Translations under genes and position numbers: made by a program
Notes under the pieces: model-generated
What the model saw: the letters and a program-made list of their open reading frames with translations, nothing else
The model's database searches: none
Told to the model about the DNA's origin: nothing
DNA from: Proteobacteria bacterium UBA1148
GTDB taxonomy: Bacteria > Pseudomonadota > Gammaproteobacteria > Steroidobacterales > Rariloculaceae
Direction: 5' to 3'
Length of the DNA: 11,326 nucleotides
Assembly (NCBI GenBank): GCA_002311835.1
Contig: DBZY01000030.1
Location: 17,887 to 29,212 of the forward strand
Shown: piece after piece, positions 1 through 6,190 of the stretch
How positions within the stretch are numbered: the first letter of the stretch is position 1
Layout of the letters: every line of letters starts with the position of its first letter

Positions 1-45
1 TGCAGCGCGGTAAATCGAGTCGCGCTGGTCGAGATCGAGACCTGA
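1..45 (+). CDS. C-terminal end of an upstream gene (partial)
   Basis: Reading from base 1, the frame encodes 14 residues ending in NRVALVEIET and stops at TGA (43-45). The composition looks like the end of a globular protein, and the two other forward frames are either stopped at once or low-complexity and unlikely to code. The piece is too short for a family assignment. The remaining 79 bases up to the next gene hold no clear promoter or terminator. Confidence 0.3.
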   Translation, partial: CSAVNRVALVEIET

Positions 46-124
46 GGTACAGAGAGAAAGGTACACACAGCTGGCTTTGGTTTTGTGCCGGACGAGAGAT
101 GGGCTTGTCTGCGAGTAGAGCTAT

Positions 125-1207
125 ATGAATAACCATGCCGAGGATTTCGCGGAACAGTTCTGGGCGGCGCTCTTTGTTATCGTGGCCCTAGCGTTCGCTC
201 CACCCGTTTCCGGTCATCACAGCGTGGCTGGCCTCTATGATTCAGATCGTGTCATTGAGATTGAGGGAGTAGTCCACTCTGTGTCATGGCGAAATCCTCA
301 CACGCACTACACGATTAAAGTCGTGCAAGAGACAGGGGAAACTGTTGAGTGGAGAATTGAAGGCGGCTCTTTGGGGCTTCTCAGAACCCGTGGGTTGGTA
401 CCGGGGTTTGTTCAGGTAGGTGATCAGGTCAAGATTGCGGGCGATTCCTCAAGACGAGGGCTCCCGGAAATGTTTGCTCATAATATGTTGTTGGAGAATG
501 GGCAGGAGGTGCTCTTGACTGTCCGCGCACAACCACGTTGGGCTGGGGACCTACTTCAACCGACGTTCGACGAAGCAACGGCCGAAAAGGCACTTGGCGT
601 CGCTGAGGGTATTTTTCGCGTGTGGAGCACGGTTTTAGGCGACCCAGCATCTTTTCCGATGTTTAAGACCGATGATTGTGTTGGTTCATCAACCATGTGC
701 AGAAGTAATTATCCTCCGTTAACAGAAGCAGCACAGACGATCTATGCTGAGTGGGGTCTTCATACTAATCCGTTCTTAGGCTGTGAACCGAAGGGTGTTC
801 CGAACATTATGGACACTCCTCTTCCCATTGAGTTCGTAAGGCAGGGAGACAATATCCTCCTCAGGTTGGAGGAACACGACACCGAAAGGTTAATCCATAT
901 GAGCCTGGATCATTCCGTTCGTCCGGCATCATATTCTGCATATGGATTCTCTACCGGTCGGTGGGAAGGCTCTTCTCTGGTAGTACAAACGACAAATATA
1001 GATACGCCTTACCTGACCATTAACGGAACCCCGCAAAGCAGAGAGATTTCTCTTGTTGAGCGATTTTCGGTGAACGAGAGTGAGGATCAATTGGATTACA
1101 CCATCTTAATCACCGATCCGATGACCTTCACAGAACCGTTTGAGTTGACCCGTTACTTGATCTGGAAGCCTGAGATTCTGGTGAGGCCGTTCGAATGTCA
1201 GGAGTAG
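125..1207 (+). CDS. Exported DUF6152-type protein with C-terminal domain
   Basis: This 360-residue protein is predicted to be secreted to the periplasm; its function is unknown. Residues 12-30 form the hydrophobic signal segment, ending Val-Ser-Gly, with cleavage expected just before His31-His32-Ser33. The DUF6152-like domain spans about 31-137, with the WRNPH motif at 55-59 and an extra His61. A linker follows, then a C-terminal domain (about 215-360) with Arg-Trp-Glu-Gly at 279-282, LVVQTT at 285-290, VERF at 311-314 and DP at 331-332. That domain is shared with the proteins at 2566-3585, 8523-9509, 1266-2390 and 4859-5983, but this is the most divergent copy: the usual MDGR and GHSIG motifs read MSLD and GFSTG. 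It has Cys185 and Cys192 (CX6C), which the other copies lack, plus the usual pair near the domain ends (Cys220, Cys358). The ATG at 125 has only a weak GAG upstream. It is convergent with the next gene. Confidence 0.85.
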   Translation: MNNHAEDFAEQFWAALFVIVALAFAPPVSGHHSVAGLYDSDRVIEIEGVVHSVSWRNPHTHYTIKVVQETGETVEWRIEGGSLGLLRTRGLVPGFVQVGDQVKIAGDSSRRGLPEMFAHNMLLENGQEVLLTVRAQPRWAGDLLQPTFDEATAEKALGVAEGIFRVWSTVLGDPASFPMFKTDDCVGSSTMCRSNYPPLTEAAQTIYAEWGLHTNPFLGCEPKGVPNIMDTPLPIEFVRQGDNILLRLEEHDTERLIHMSLDHSVRPASYSAYGFSTGRWEGSSLVVQTTNIDTPYLTINGTPQSREISLVERFSVNESEDQLDYTILITDPMTFTEPFELTRYLIWKPEILVRPFECQE

Positions 1208-1247
1208 GCGTATTCCCAGGATTTTTTCCGACGACAAAACTCCTGAC
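1197..1247. terminator. Possible weak terminator hairpin between convergent genes
   Basis: A perfect nine-base inverted repeat (gtcaggagt at 1197-1205, actcctgac at 1239-1247) spans the stop codon of the first gene and the 58-base gap before the stop of the next, which is on the opposite strand. The loop is long (33 bases) and only three T follow, so this is not a classic intrinsic terminator. Its position is the main argument for it. Confidence 0.25.
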
Positions 1248-1265
1248 TTTGCCTCGCATGAACTC

Positions 1266-2390
1266 CTATTGAACTAACTCAGATTTGTACTCTGCTACCC
1301 GGGTTCTGGCACCCCTTACAACATTAATGATTCCGTAGTTTTGCTCGTGGCAGGCGAACTCAAACAATCCCGGTGGCTCCATCATGGGTAACGGAATCTC
1401 CATGCTCCACGGTGACTCCCAGGTTGTCGGATCTGTCACTGTGGCCTCGTATAGAAGCGTGTTCTCAGCAACTCGCGTGAAGCGTTCTATGAGATGCATG
1501 TTGCCCGCCGAACCTTTCCACTTTCGTTTTTCGTGGAAGTTTGTCGTCTCTACAACGAGCGTATTGCCCTCCCAATGGCCCCGTGAGTCTCCTATCCAGT
1601 TACGAATGTTTTCTGGTGCATGAGCGGATCCATTTAGATGAAAAATACGGACGTCGCTATTTTCCTCTGTGATAAGTATCACGTAGTCCTGTGTTTGGAT
1701 GATCTGAGACTGACCTGTGTTTTGTGTAAAGGGAACATTTGGAGGCCCATCGTTTCCTAAGATGCAGCGTTCTGCTAAGCCTCGGGATTCCAGGGTGTGA
1801 CGCTCCAGTTGTTCCTGAAATCTTTCCTGTCCCGCAGGCGTTAGAGCAGGGATTTTTCCATTAGGTGGATCAACAATCAGAGAGGTTCTGAGGTTTGGTC
1901 GGATCGGGCTTTGCCAGTTATCCATGCCGAACTCTGTCCAGTCATAGTGTACGGTTGCCGGATCGACAGAGGCATCCATGAGCACCGCACTTTGGAAGGC
2001 CTCGATTGCTTCTTGAACCGTATAGAGTGGTTTTTCAGCGAGTTCATCGGGGCGTTCCAGTGGTGTATAGGCCGCGTATGACCAGTAGCCTTGCAAATTT
2101 GGATCTCCCCAGGGTGTGCGTGGAGGTTCTGGGTGAGGGAGATTAGGATCCCACACCCGCTCACTAGTCTTCGCGAGAAAGTCTTCAGCGTTTTCTTGAA
2201 AGTATGCGTAGGTTGATTCAGAGGTATGCGGAGAGGCGGCTCGAGCCGCTTCAAGGGTTTCTTCTGAGCCCTGATTGACAAGCGCAGATGCTGGGACCTG
2301 ACCGATCGATGGGGTAGTAAGGATAAATATGCTGGCGGCGGTTATTGCTATGGCCGTCGTCTTTCTCGCATGTTTATGTTTAGGATTCAT
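1266..2390 (-). CDS. Exported protein with GDPxxxGYW motif and shared C-terminal domain
   Basis: This 374-residue protein has a Sec signal peptide (basic residues at the start, hydrophobic to about 28, cleavage near SIGQ) and is predicted periplasmic. No enzymatic function is known to me. An N-terminal region with PASALVNQ leads to PWGDPNLQGYW at about 93-103, a motif typical of a large uncharacterised family in environmental bacteria. It then runs through DPATVHYDW and SPIRPNLR to Cys209 and a C-terminal domain with GHWEGNTLVVETT (271-283), IERF, DP and ACHEQNY (346-352). The closest relative in the window is 4859-5983, about 60% identical by eye and of identical length. The C-terminal domain recurs in the long DUF6152 proteins. 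A TTG six bases upstream of the chosen ATG is an alternative start; AGG lies about 11 bases before the ATG. Haem, metal or nucleotide motifs are absent. Confidence 0.85.
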   Translation of the reverse strand: MNPKHKHARKTTAIAITAASIFILTTPSIGQVPASALVNQGSEETLEAARAASPHTSESTYAYFQENAEDFLAKTSERVWDPNLPHPEPPRTPWGDPNLQGYWSYAAYTPLERPDELAEKPLYTVQEAIEAFQSAVLMDASVDPATVHYDWTEFGMDNWQSPIRPNLRTSLIVDPPNGKIPALTPAGQERFQEQLERHTLESRGLAERCILGNDGPPNVPFTQNTGQSQIIQTQDYVILITEENSDVRIFHLNGSAHAPENIRNWIGDSRGHWEGNTLVVETTNFHEKRKWKGSAGNMHLIERFTRVAENTLLYEATVTDPTTWESPWSMEIPLPMMEPPGLFEFACHEQNYGIINVVRGARTRVAEYKSELVQ

Positions 2391-2565
2391 TTTCAATATC
2401 GCCTAACTCTAGCATGTGAACAGCTACTTTTTTCTATAAATCATGTGTTAAAAATTGGAGCTGTAGTGGGAACGGACGTTCAGGTTATCTGAGAGTTTCT
2501 ATAGGCTGATGAATATACTGGTAGAATTATGCCTACGACTGTGTCTTTGGGGGAGAGGGATACTC
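2391..2565. other. Divergent intergenic region, no firm promoter
   Basis: This 175-base spacer separates two divergently transcribed genes, so it must hold promoters for both. It is AT-rich near 2427-2457. A TATACT (2514-2519, forward) is a fair -10 for the rightward gene, but no good -35 sits 16-18 bases before it. A TATAGA on the reverse strand (2433-2438) is a similarly weak candidate for the leftward gene. No strong hairpin or repeat was seen. Confidence 0.3.
2555..2559 (+). promoter_or_regulatory. Ribosome binding site that fixes a GTG start
   Basis: GAGGG lies six bases before the GTG at 2566. The upstream ATG at 2509 has no such site and would add 19 residues in front of the signal peptide, so the GTG is preferred. 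Confidence 0.6.
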
Positions 2566-3585
2566 GTGCGATATTTCATGACCTTCATGCTGGCTACCAT
2601 ATTAGCTTTCCCAGTCTCCGCTCATCACAGTGATGCCGGTATAGACCTAAACTCGTTAGTGACCCTTGAGGGTACGATCACAGGGTTCTACTGGCGCAAT
2701 CCCCATGTTTATTTCACCGTAGAAACTATGGATGGCCGCGGTGAACGAGTGGAGTGGACAGTACAGATGGGTTCTGCAATCACCTCCGCACGCAGAGGCT
2801 GGACGCGCGACTCTCTTTCCGCCGGTGATCGAGTTACGGTCCAGGCCTATCCGGCTCAGGACGGCCATCCCTATGGCATTCTTAGCCGCAGTGCGGGATC
2901 TCTCGAAAGAGCAGGGGAGATTATCTTCACAGAGGGACTCTACGCGGCGGAAGCCACAGCTACCCCATCGAGTCTTGAGGGCAATTGGATGACAAATCAT
3001 CCGTCAAATCCCCTCACGACAGGCCGTTTCTTCACGGTTGAGCTCAGGTTGACCGAGAAGGGGGTTGCTGCGCGGGCTGCGTACGATGAATTTTCTTATG
3101 AGAACCCTGAGGCCAATTGCATCGGACGGCCCCCTCCTGCCGCAATCATCGCCAGCAACCTTTTCGCGATGCAGATCGAAATTAATGAAGAAGAAGAGCT
3201 TGTCGTTATTCGCAGTGAGTTCTGGGATGAAGAGAGAACAGTGTATATGGACGGGCGGGCACATCCTGAGGACAGCGAGCGCTTTCCGAGTGGCCATTCG
3301 ATTGGTTGGTGGGATGAAGGTGCGTTAGTCGTAGATACCGCAAATTTCGCGAATCATCGCTCGCCTTACCAGATGGGAGTTCCTTCAGGTAACCAGAAAC
3401 ATGTTGTGGAGAGATACCGACTCAACGGGGAAGGTACACGTATGATCGTTGAGTTTACGTTGGAAGATCCGGAGTATATTGCCGAGCCGTTAACTCATAG
3501 TAGAGAGTTGATCTACTCCCCACAGGTTGAGCTTTCTTCCTACGATTGCGACCCAGAAGCGGCAAGACGTTTTATGTCTGATTAG
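2566..3585 (+). CDS. Exported DUF6152-type protein with C-terminal domain
   Basis: This 339-residue predicted periplasmic protein has no known function. Its compact signal peptide ends PVSA, with cleavage expected directly before His20-His21-Ser22. The DUF6152-like beta-rich domain (about 20-110) contains WRNPH at 43-47. The linker LEGNW near 137-141 leads into the shared C-terminal domain: Cys185 followed by a Pro run, VYMDGRAHP at 226-234, GHSIGWW at 243-249, LVVDTANF, VERY, and a final Cys at about 328. The nearest relative in the window is 8523-9509, with the same order, the same YMDGR-HP block and the same ending (ARR plus a few residues). The GTG start is chosen for its GAGGG site; ATG at 2509 or 2578 are alternatives. 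The gene ends only 12 bases from the stop of the convergent neighbour, so both transcripts must terminate inside or beyond the opposing gene. Confidence 0.85.
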   Translation: MRYFMTFMLATILAFPVSAHHSDAGIDLNSLVTLEGTITGFYWRNPHVYFTVETMDGRGERVEWTVQMGSAITSARRGWTRDSLSAGDRVTVQAYPAQDGHPYGILSRSAGSLERAGEIIFTEGLYAAEATATPSSLEGNWMTNHPSNPLTTGRFFTVELRLTEKGVAARAAYDEFSYENPEANCIGRPPPAAIIASNLFAMQIEINEEEELVVIRSEFWDEERTVYMDGRAHPEDSERFPSGHSIGWWDEGALVVDTANFANHRSPYQMGVPSGNQKHVVERYRLNGEGTRMIVEFTLEDPEYIAEPLTHSRELIYSPQVELSSYDCDPEAARRFMSD

Positions 3586-3597
3586 GATAGATGCCCC

Positions 3598-4281
3598 TTA
3601 CTCTACTATCACTTGTCTTGCGGTAACGAGTTCTTCCTCTCGGCCAAACGATAGGTCTCTATAGTTGACATTAACTCTTTGTCCATCTGGGTCAAGGGTA
3701 TAACGAATGCGTCTTCCCTCAGCATCAAGGATCCTGAGCGATTGCTGAAATAGTCCGGGAGGAGGGTGACCTTGAGGTACGGTACCCTCAAGAATATAAA
3801 GACGGCTCGCGTGCAGAAAGATTGCAACAAAACTGCGGGATTGGTCGGGGTTAGTGATTTGCAGCTGATGTCCTTCAATCTTGTCGTTATCAGTCCAGCC
3901 GTCGTATGTCACCTCGCCGCCTCTACTACGGAAACTCTGTGCTGTATATGCCACTGATGCCCGCACGTCCATCACCCAGAAGAGCCTACCCGAGCTCGCA
4001 TCGGTTTGGTCGGGACGTTCCTGGTGCCTTCTTTCAGCGTCTGTGTAGTCGACTACGGTAATCGAATAGCTGCCAAAACTATCTTCGTTGGAGTACACAC
4101 GAGCCGGAAAGGGGACGTTATGTGCCGATAAGCGCGTAGTTTCTTGAACCTCGGGTATGTCCGGAAACATGATGCTGAATCGGTCAGTCCGATGAATATA
4201 CTCGATCCAGTCTTGTGAGAGAGAGGGCGTGGTAATGAGTGAGATGATGGCTGCTGGAATAAGCTGATAAAGACGTATCAT
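3598..4281 (-). CDS. Small exported protein of unknown function, PsbP/DUF1795-like
   Basis: This 227-residue protein has a Sec signal peptide (hydrophobic 6-21, cleavage near SLSQ). The mature part opens with a pattern (RFSIMFPDIPEV at about 34-45) seen in PsbP- and DUF1795-like alpha/beta folds. A later strand pair, FVAIFLHASRLYILEGTVP at about 151-169, is followed by a helix-like segment ending SLRILD; this matches the usual order of those folds, where the last block reads 'raFldSFr'. This is fold-level resemblance by eye, not a family assignment. There are no cysteines in the mature protein and no catalytic motif. The ATG at 4281 has GGAG nine bases upstream. It lies 31 bases downstream of the single-domain DUF6152 gene on the same strand, so the two are probably co-transcribed from the promoter at 4724-4753. 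Confidence 0.75.
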   Translation of the reverse strand: MIRLYQLIPAAIISLITTPSLSQDWIEYIHRTDRFSIMFPDIPEVQETTRLSAHNVPFPARVYSNEDSFGSYSITVVDYTDAERRHQERPDQTDASSGRLFWVMDVRASVAYTAQSFRSRGGEVTYDGWTDNDKIEGHQLQITNPDQSRSFVAIFLHASRLYILEGTVPQGHPPPGLFQQSLRILDAEGRRIRYTLDPDGQRVNVNYRDLSFGREEELVTARQVIVE

Positions 4282-4312
4282 TTCTTTGTGCTCCGCGAAT
4301 TAATAAAACGTC

Positions 4313-4684
4313 CTAGTCCCAGAGTCTTTCGACACCATCAGGTCCCTTCAGATATCCGAGGAGACAGCCGTTGGATCCGTCTAAAAGTTGGTGGCAGCGT
4401 GCCGAGATGGTGTCACCTGATTTGATCAGGTATCGAGTCACTCCATTTCTTACAAGTTGCCAGGGCGCGGCAGCTTCCAGCGCCCACATTTCTGATTCTC
4501 TATTTTCACCAGTGACTTTGACGTAGACCCAACTATGCGGATTGAGCCAATGGACAGCTTCCACAGATCCCTCTAGGTGTGTGTATACCGTCATGTCGTA
4601 TTGTGAATGGGAATGATGGGCCCAAGTTGGTACAGCCAGAGTGAAGATAACGGTGAACAAGACGATTATTTTCTTTGACAACAC
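4313..4684 (-). CDS. Exported single-domain DUF6152-type protein
   Basis: This 123-residue protein is the minimal form of the domain in the window. Its signal peptide (hydrophobic 5-22, ending Thr-Trp-Ala) should be cleaved before His23-His24-Ser25-His26. WLNPH follows at 46-50, then a conserved acidic/Trp strand (EMWALE near 66-71) and a closing segment with two cysteines (SARCHQLLDGSNGC). It lacks the C-terminal domain of the other three copies, so the DUF6152 domain can stand alone. It is predicted periplasmic, of unknown function; metal binding through the histidines is an inference. The start is GTG at 4684, directly followed by an in-frame TTG; the ribosome site is poor (AGG within AGGCAAG). 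It is first gene of a two-gene unit with 3598-4281 and has its own promoter and a palindrome upstream. Confidence 0.85.
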   Translation of the reverse strand: MLSKKIIVLFTVIFTLAVPTWAHHSHSQYDMTVYTHLEGSVEAVHWLNPHSWVYVKVTGENRESEMWALEAAAPWQLVRNGVTRYLIKSGDTISARCHQLLDGSNGCLLGYLKGPDGVERLWD

Positions 4685-4707
4685 CTTGCCTATACCCTTG
4701 ATCTTGT

Positions 4708-4722
4708 AGTCATAGAATGACT
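4708..4722. promoter_or_regulatory. Palindrome over predicted transcription start (operator candidate)
   Basis: A perfect inverted repeat, agtcat-aga-atgact, has six-base arms and a three-base centre. It lies one base downstream of the reverse-strand -10 box and covers the expected transcription start near 4717. That position suits a repressor site. No regulator gene is visible in the window, and no second copy was found by eye. Confidence 0.35.
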
Positions 4723-4723
4723 G

Positions 4724-4753
4724 ATTATATTTAATAACTTGCTAGGGTGAGAA
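4724..4753 (-). promoter_or_regulatory. Sigma-70-type promoter for the 4684-3598 gene pair
   Basis: On the reverse strand a perfect TATAAT (4724-4729) sits 18 bases downstream of TTCTCA (4748-4753), which matches four of six positions of the -35 consensus. Transcription would start near 4717, giving a leader of about 33 bases before the GTG at 4684. This is the best promoter match found in the window. Confidence 0.5.
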
Positions 4754-4858
4754 GATTTAAACCTTCATATCTAACGGTTATTTCAAAAAAACTTGACTAT
4801 GATACTGGGATGGAAAAGAACTGTAGCGATTGTGGTGGTTGATACCCGAAATCTCTCA

Positions 4859-5983
4859 ATGCTGAGGGGCTTGCCTTGCTGCATAACCGCGCTAGTGATG
4901 ATGGCGATAATCTGGTCAACGGCACCCGTTTTGGGACAGTCTCCACCGGCATCAGCGCTTGTTAACCAGCGTACCCAAGAGACTCTTGAGACAGCTCGAG
5001 AGGTTTCTCCACATTCTCCGGAAGAGACTTTTGCATATTTCGAAGAAGATTTCGAAGCCGCAATTGCCAGGGCAACCACTCGAGTCTGGGACCCAACACG
5101 GCCCCGTCCAAACTCACCGCGCATGCCATGGGGTGATCCAGACATAGCAGGGTATTGGACGAGCGCCAGCTATACACCGATGGAACGCCCCGACGAGTTA
5201 GCGGGGAAAGCATTCTATACGCTCGAAGAGGCGCTTGAGGCTTTTCAAAGACGCGCGCGCCAGGACGCCGCCACCGATCCTGCCACCGTGCATTATGACT
5301 GGGCGGAGTTTGGGATGGACGTCTGGCAAAGCCCGATCAGACCTAATCTTCGTACGGCGATGATTGTGGATCCACCGAACGGAAAAAAACCTCCGCTGAC
5401 AGCGCAAGGCCGTATCCAGTTTGAGGCACATGCACAACGTCATACGCTGGAGTCCCGGAACTTATTCGAGCGTTGCATTACGGGCGACCAAGGGCCACCA
5501 AGAGTGCCTTCCCTTCAGTCCGTTGGTGAATCGCAGATCATCCAGACTCAGGATTACGTGGTTCTTATCACACAGACCAACAGCGATGTACGCATCATTT
5601 CGTTAGATGGAAGTCCACCGTCCTCAGGCAATGTTCGCGCTTACTTAGGCATCTCGCGCGGGCACTGGGATGGGGACACTCTTGTTGTCGAGACAACACA
5701 CTTTGACGAGAACGCCAGAGTTAGACGTATTCAAGAAGCCGGTCCCAATCTACATCTCGTCGAGCGATTCACGCGTGTGGAGGAAGATCTGCTCCTTTAT
5801 GAAGCCACTCTGACCGATCCGACAGTGTGGGAGGCACCTTGGACGTTTGAGAATACATGGCCTAGGTTAGAACCGCCTGGGCTGTTTGAGTGGGCGTGTC
5901 ATGAGAGCAACTATGGCCTAATCAACGTTGTCAGAGGAGCCCAGATTAGGGCAGTTGAATACGAAGCCGATTTGGTGCGCTGA
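4859..5983 (+). CDS. Exported protein with GDPxxxGYW motif, paralogue of 1266-2390
   Basis: This 374-residue predicted periplasmic protein has unknown function. Its signal peptide ends VLGQ and is followed by PPASALVNQ, nearly as in its paralogue. Marker blocks in order are PWGDPDIAGYW, TPMERPDELA, DPATVHYDWAEFGMD, SPIRPNLRT, VDPPNGK, the RCITGDQGPP cysteine, SQIIQTQDYV, GHWDGDTLVVETT, LVERFTRV, TDP and ACHESNYGLINVVRGA. The C-terminal domain from the first cysteine onward is shared with the long DUF6152 proteins. In-frame starts at TTG 4793 or ATG 4799 would add about 20 residues ahead of the signal peptide. ATG 4859 is chosen because it gives a normal signal peptide and exactly the length of the paralogue, although no ribosome site precedes it. 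It lies on the opposite strand to 1266-2390, so the pair is inverted around the genes at 2566-4684. Confidence 0.82.
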   Translation: MLRGLPCCITALVMMAIIWSTAPVLGQSPPASALVNQRTQETLETAREVSPHSPEETFAYFEEDFEAAIARATTRVWDPTRPRPNSPRMPWGDPDIAGYWTSASYTPMERPDELAGKAFYTLEEALEAFQRRARQDAATDPATVHYDWAEFGMDVWQSPIRPNLRTAMIVDPPNGKKPPLTAQGRIQFEAHAQRHTLESRNLFERCITGDQGPPRVPSLQSVGESQIIQTQDYVVLITQTNSDVRIISLDGSPPSSGNVRAYLGISRGHWDGDTLVVETTHFDENARVRRIQEAGPNLHLVERFTRVEEDLLLYEATLTDPTVWEAPWTFENTWPRLEPPGLFEWACHESNYGLINVVRGAQIRAVEYEADLVR

Positions 5984-6190
5984 TCAACGGGATGATTCGC
6001 CTACATATTCTTACTCGTAGTTTTATGTTCCCGCTTTCGGGTAACTGGTAAGCCTTCGTTTTGATTGGTGTTCATGGAACCATGTAGGCCAAAAATGACC
6101 GAATTCAGTAGAATTAGGTTTAAACTAATCAAGATCAGGGAATTAACTCCAATAATAATCCCCCGATGTTTTATCTCTGGGAGAGCGAAG
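5984..6190 (+). promoter_or_regulatory. Leader region of the dehydrogenase gene with clustered palindromes
   Basis: This 207-base gap is the longest non-coding stretch in the window. Three short inverted repeats cluster in it: catgg-aa-ccatg (6073-6084), aattc-agta-gaatt (6102-6115), and an almost perfect 16-base palindrome, attag-g-tttaaactaat, with one extra g (6113-6129). TAAACT inside the last is a weak -10. GGGAG at 6179-6183 is a good ribosome site seven bases before the ATG at 6191. An open frame from TTG 6065 runs into the gene but is unlikely to be translated. A cccg-cttt-cggg hairpin (6030-6041) lacks a T-run. Confidence 0.35.

Noticed and set aside
2419..2464. Inverted repeat acagct / agctgt in the divergent gap
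   Set aside because: Six-base arms with a spacer over 30 bases are expected by chance.
4793..4798. TTGACT as a -35 box for the gene at 4859
   Set aside because: No acceptable -10 lies 16-19 bases downstream.
4783..5145. Reverse-strand open frame of 120 codons
   Set aside because: It lies antisense to the clearly coding GDPxxxGYW protein, and its composition and lack of family blocks mark it as a shadow.
6030..6041. Hairpin cccg-cttt-cggg as terminator of the 4859-5983 gene
   Set aside because: The stem is only four pairs and no T-run follows.
6065..6190. N-terminal extension of the dehydrogenase from TTG 6065
   Set aside because: It would put 42 residues before a normal signal peptide, has no ribosome site, and a strong GGGAG precedes ATG 6191.
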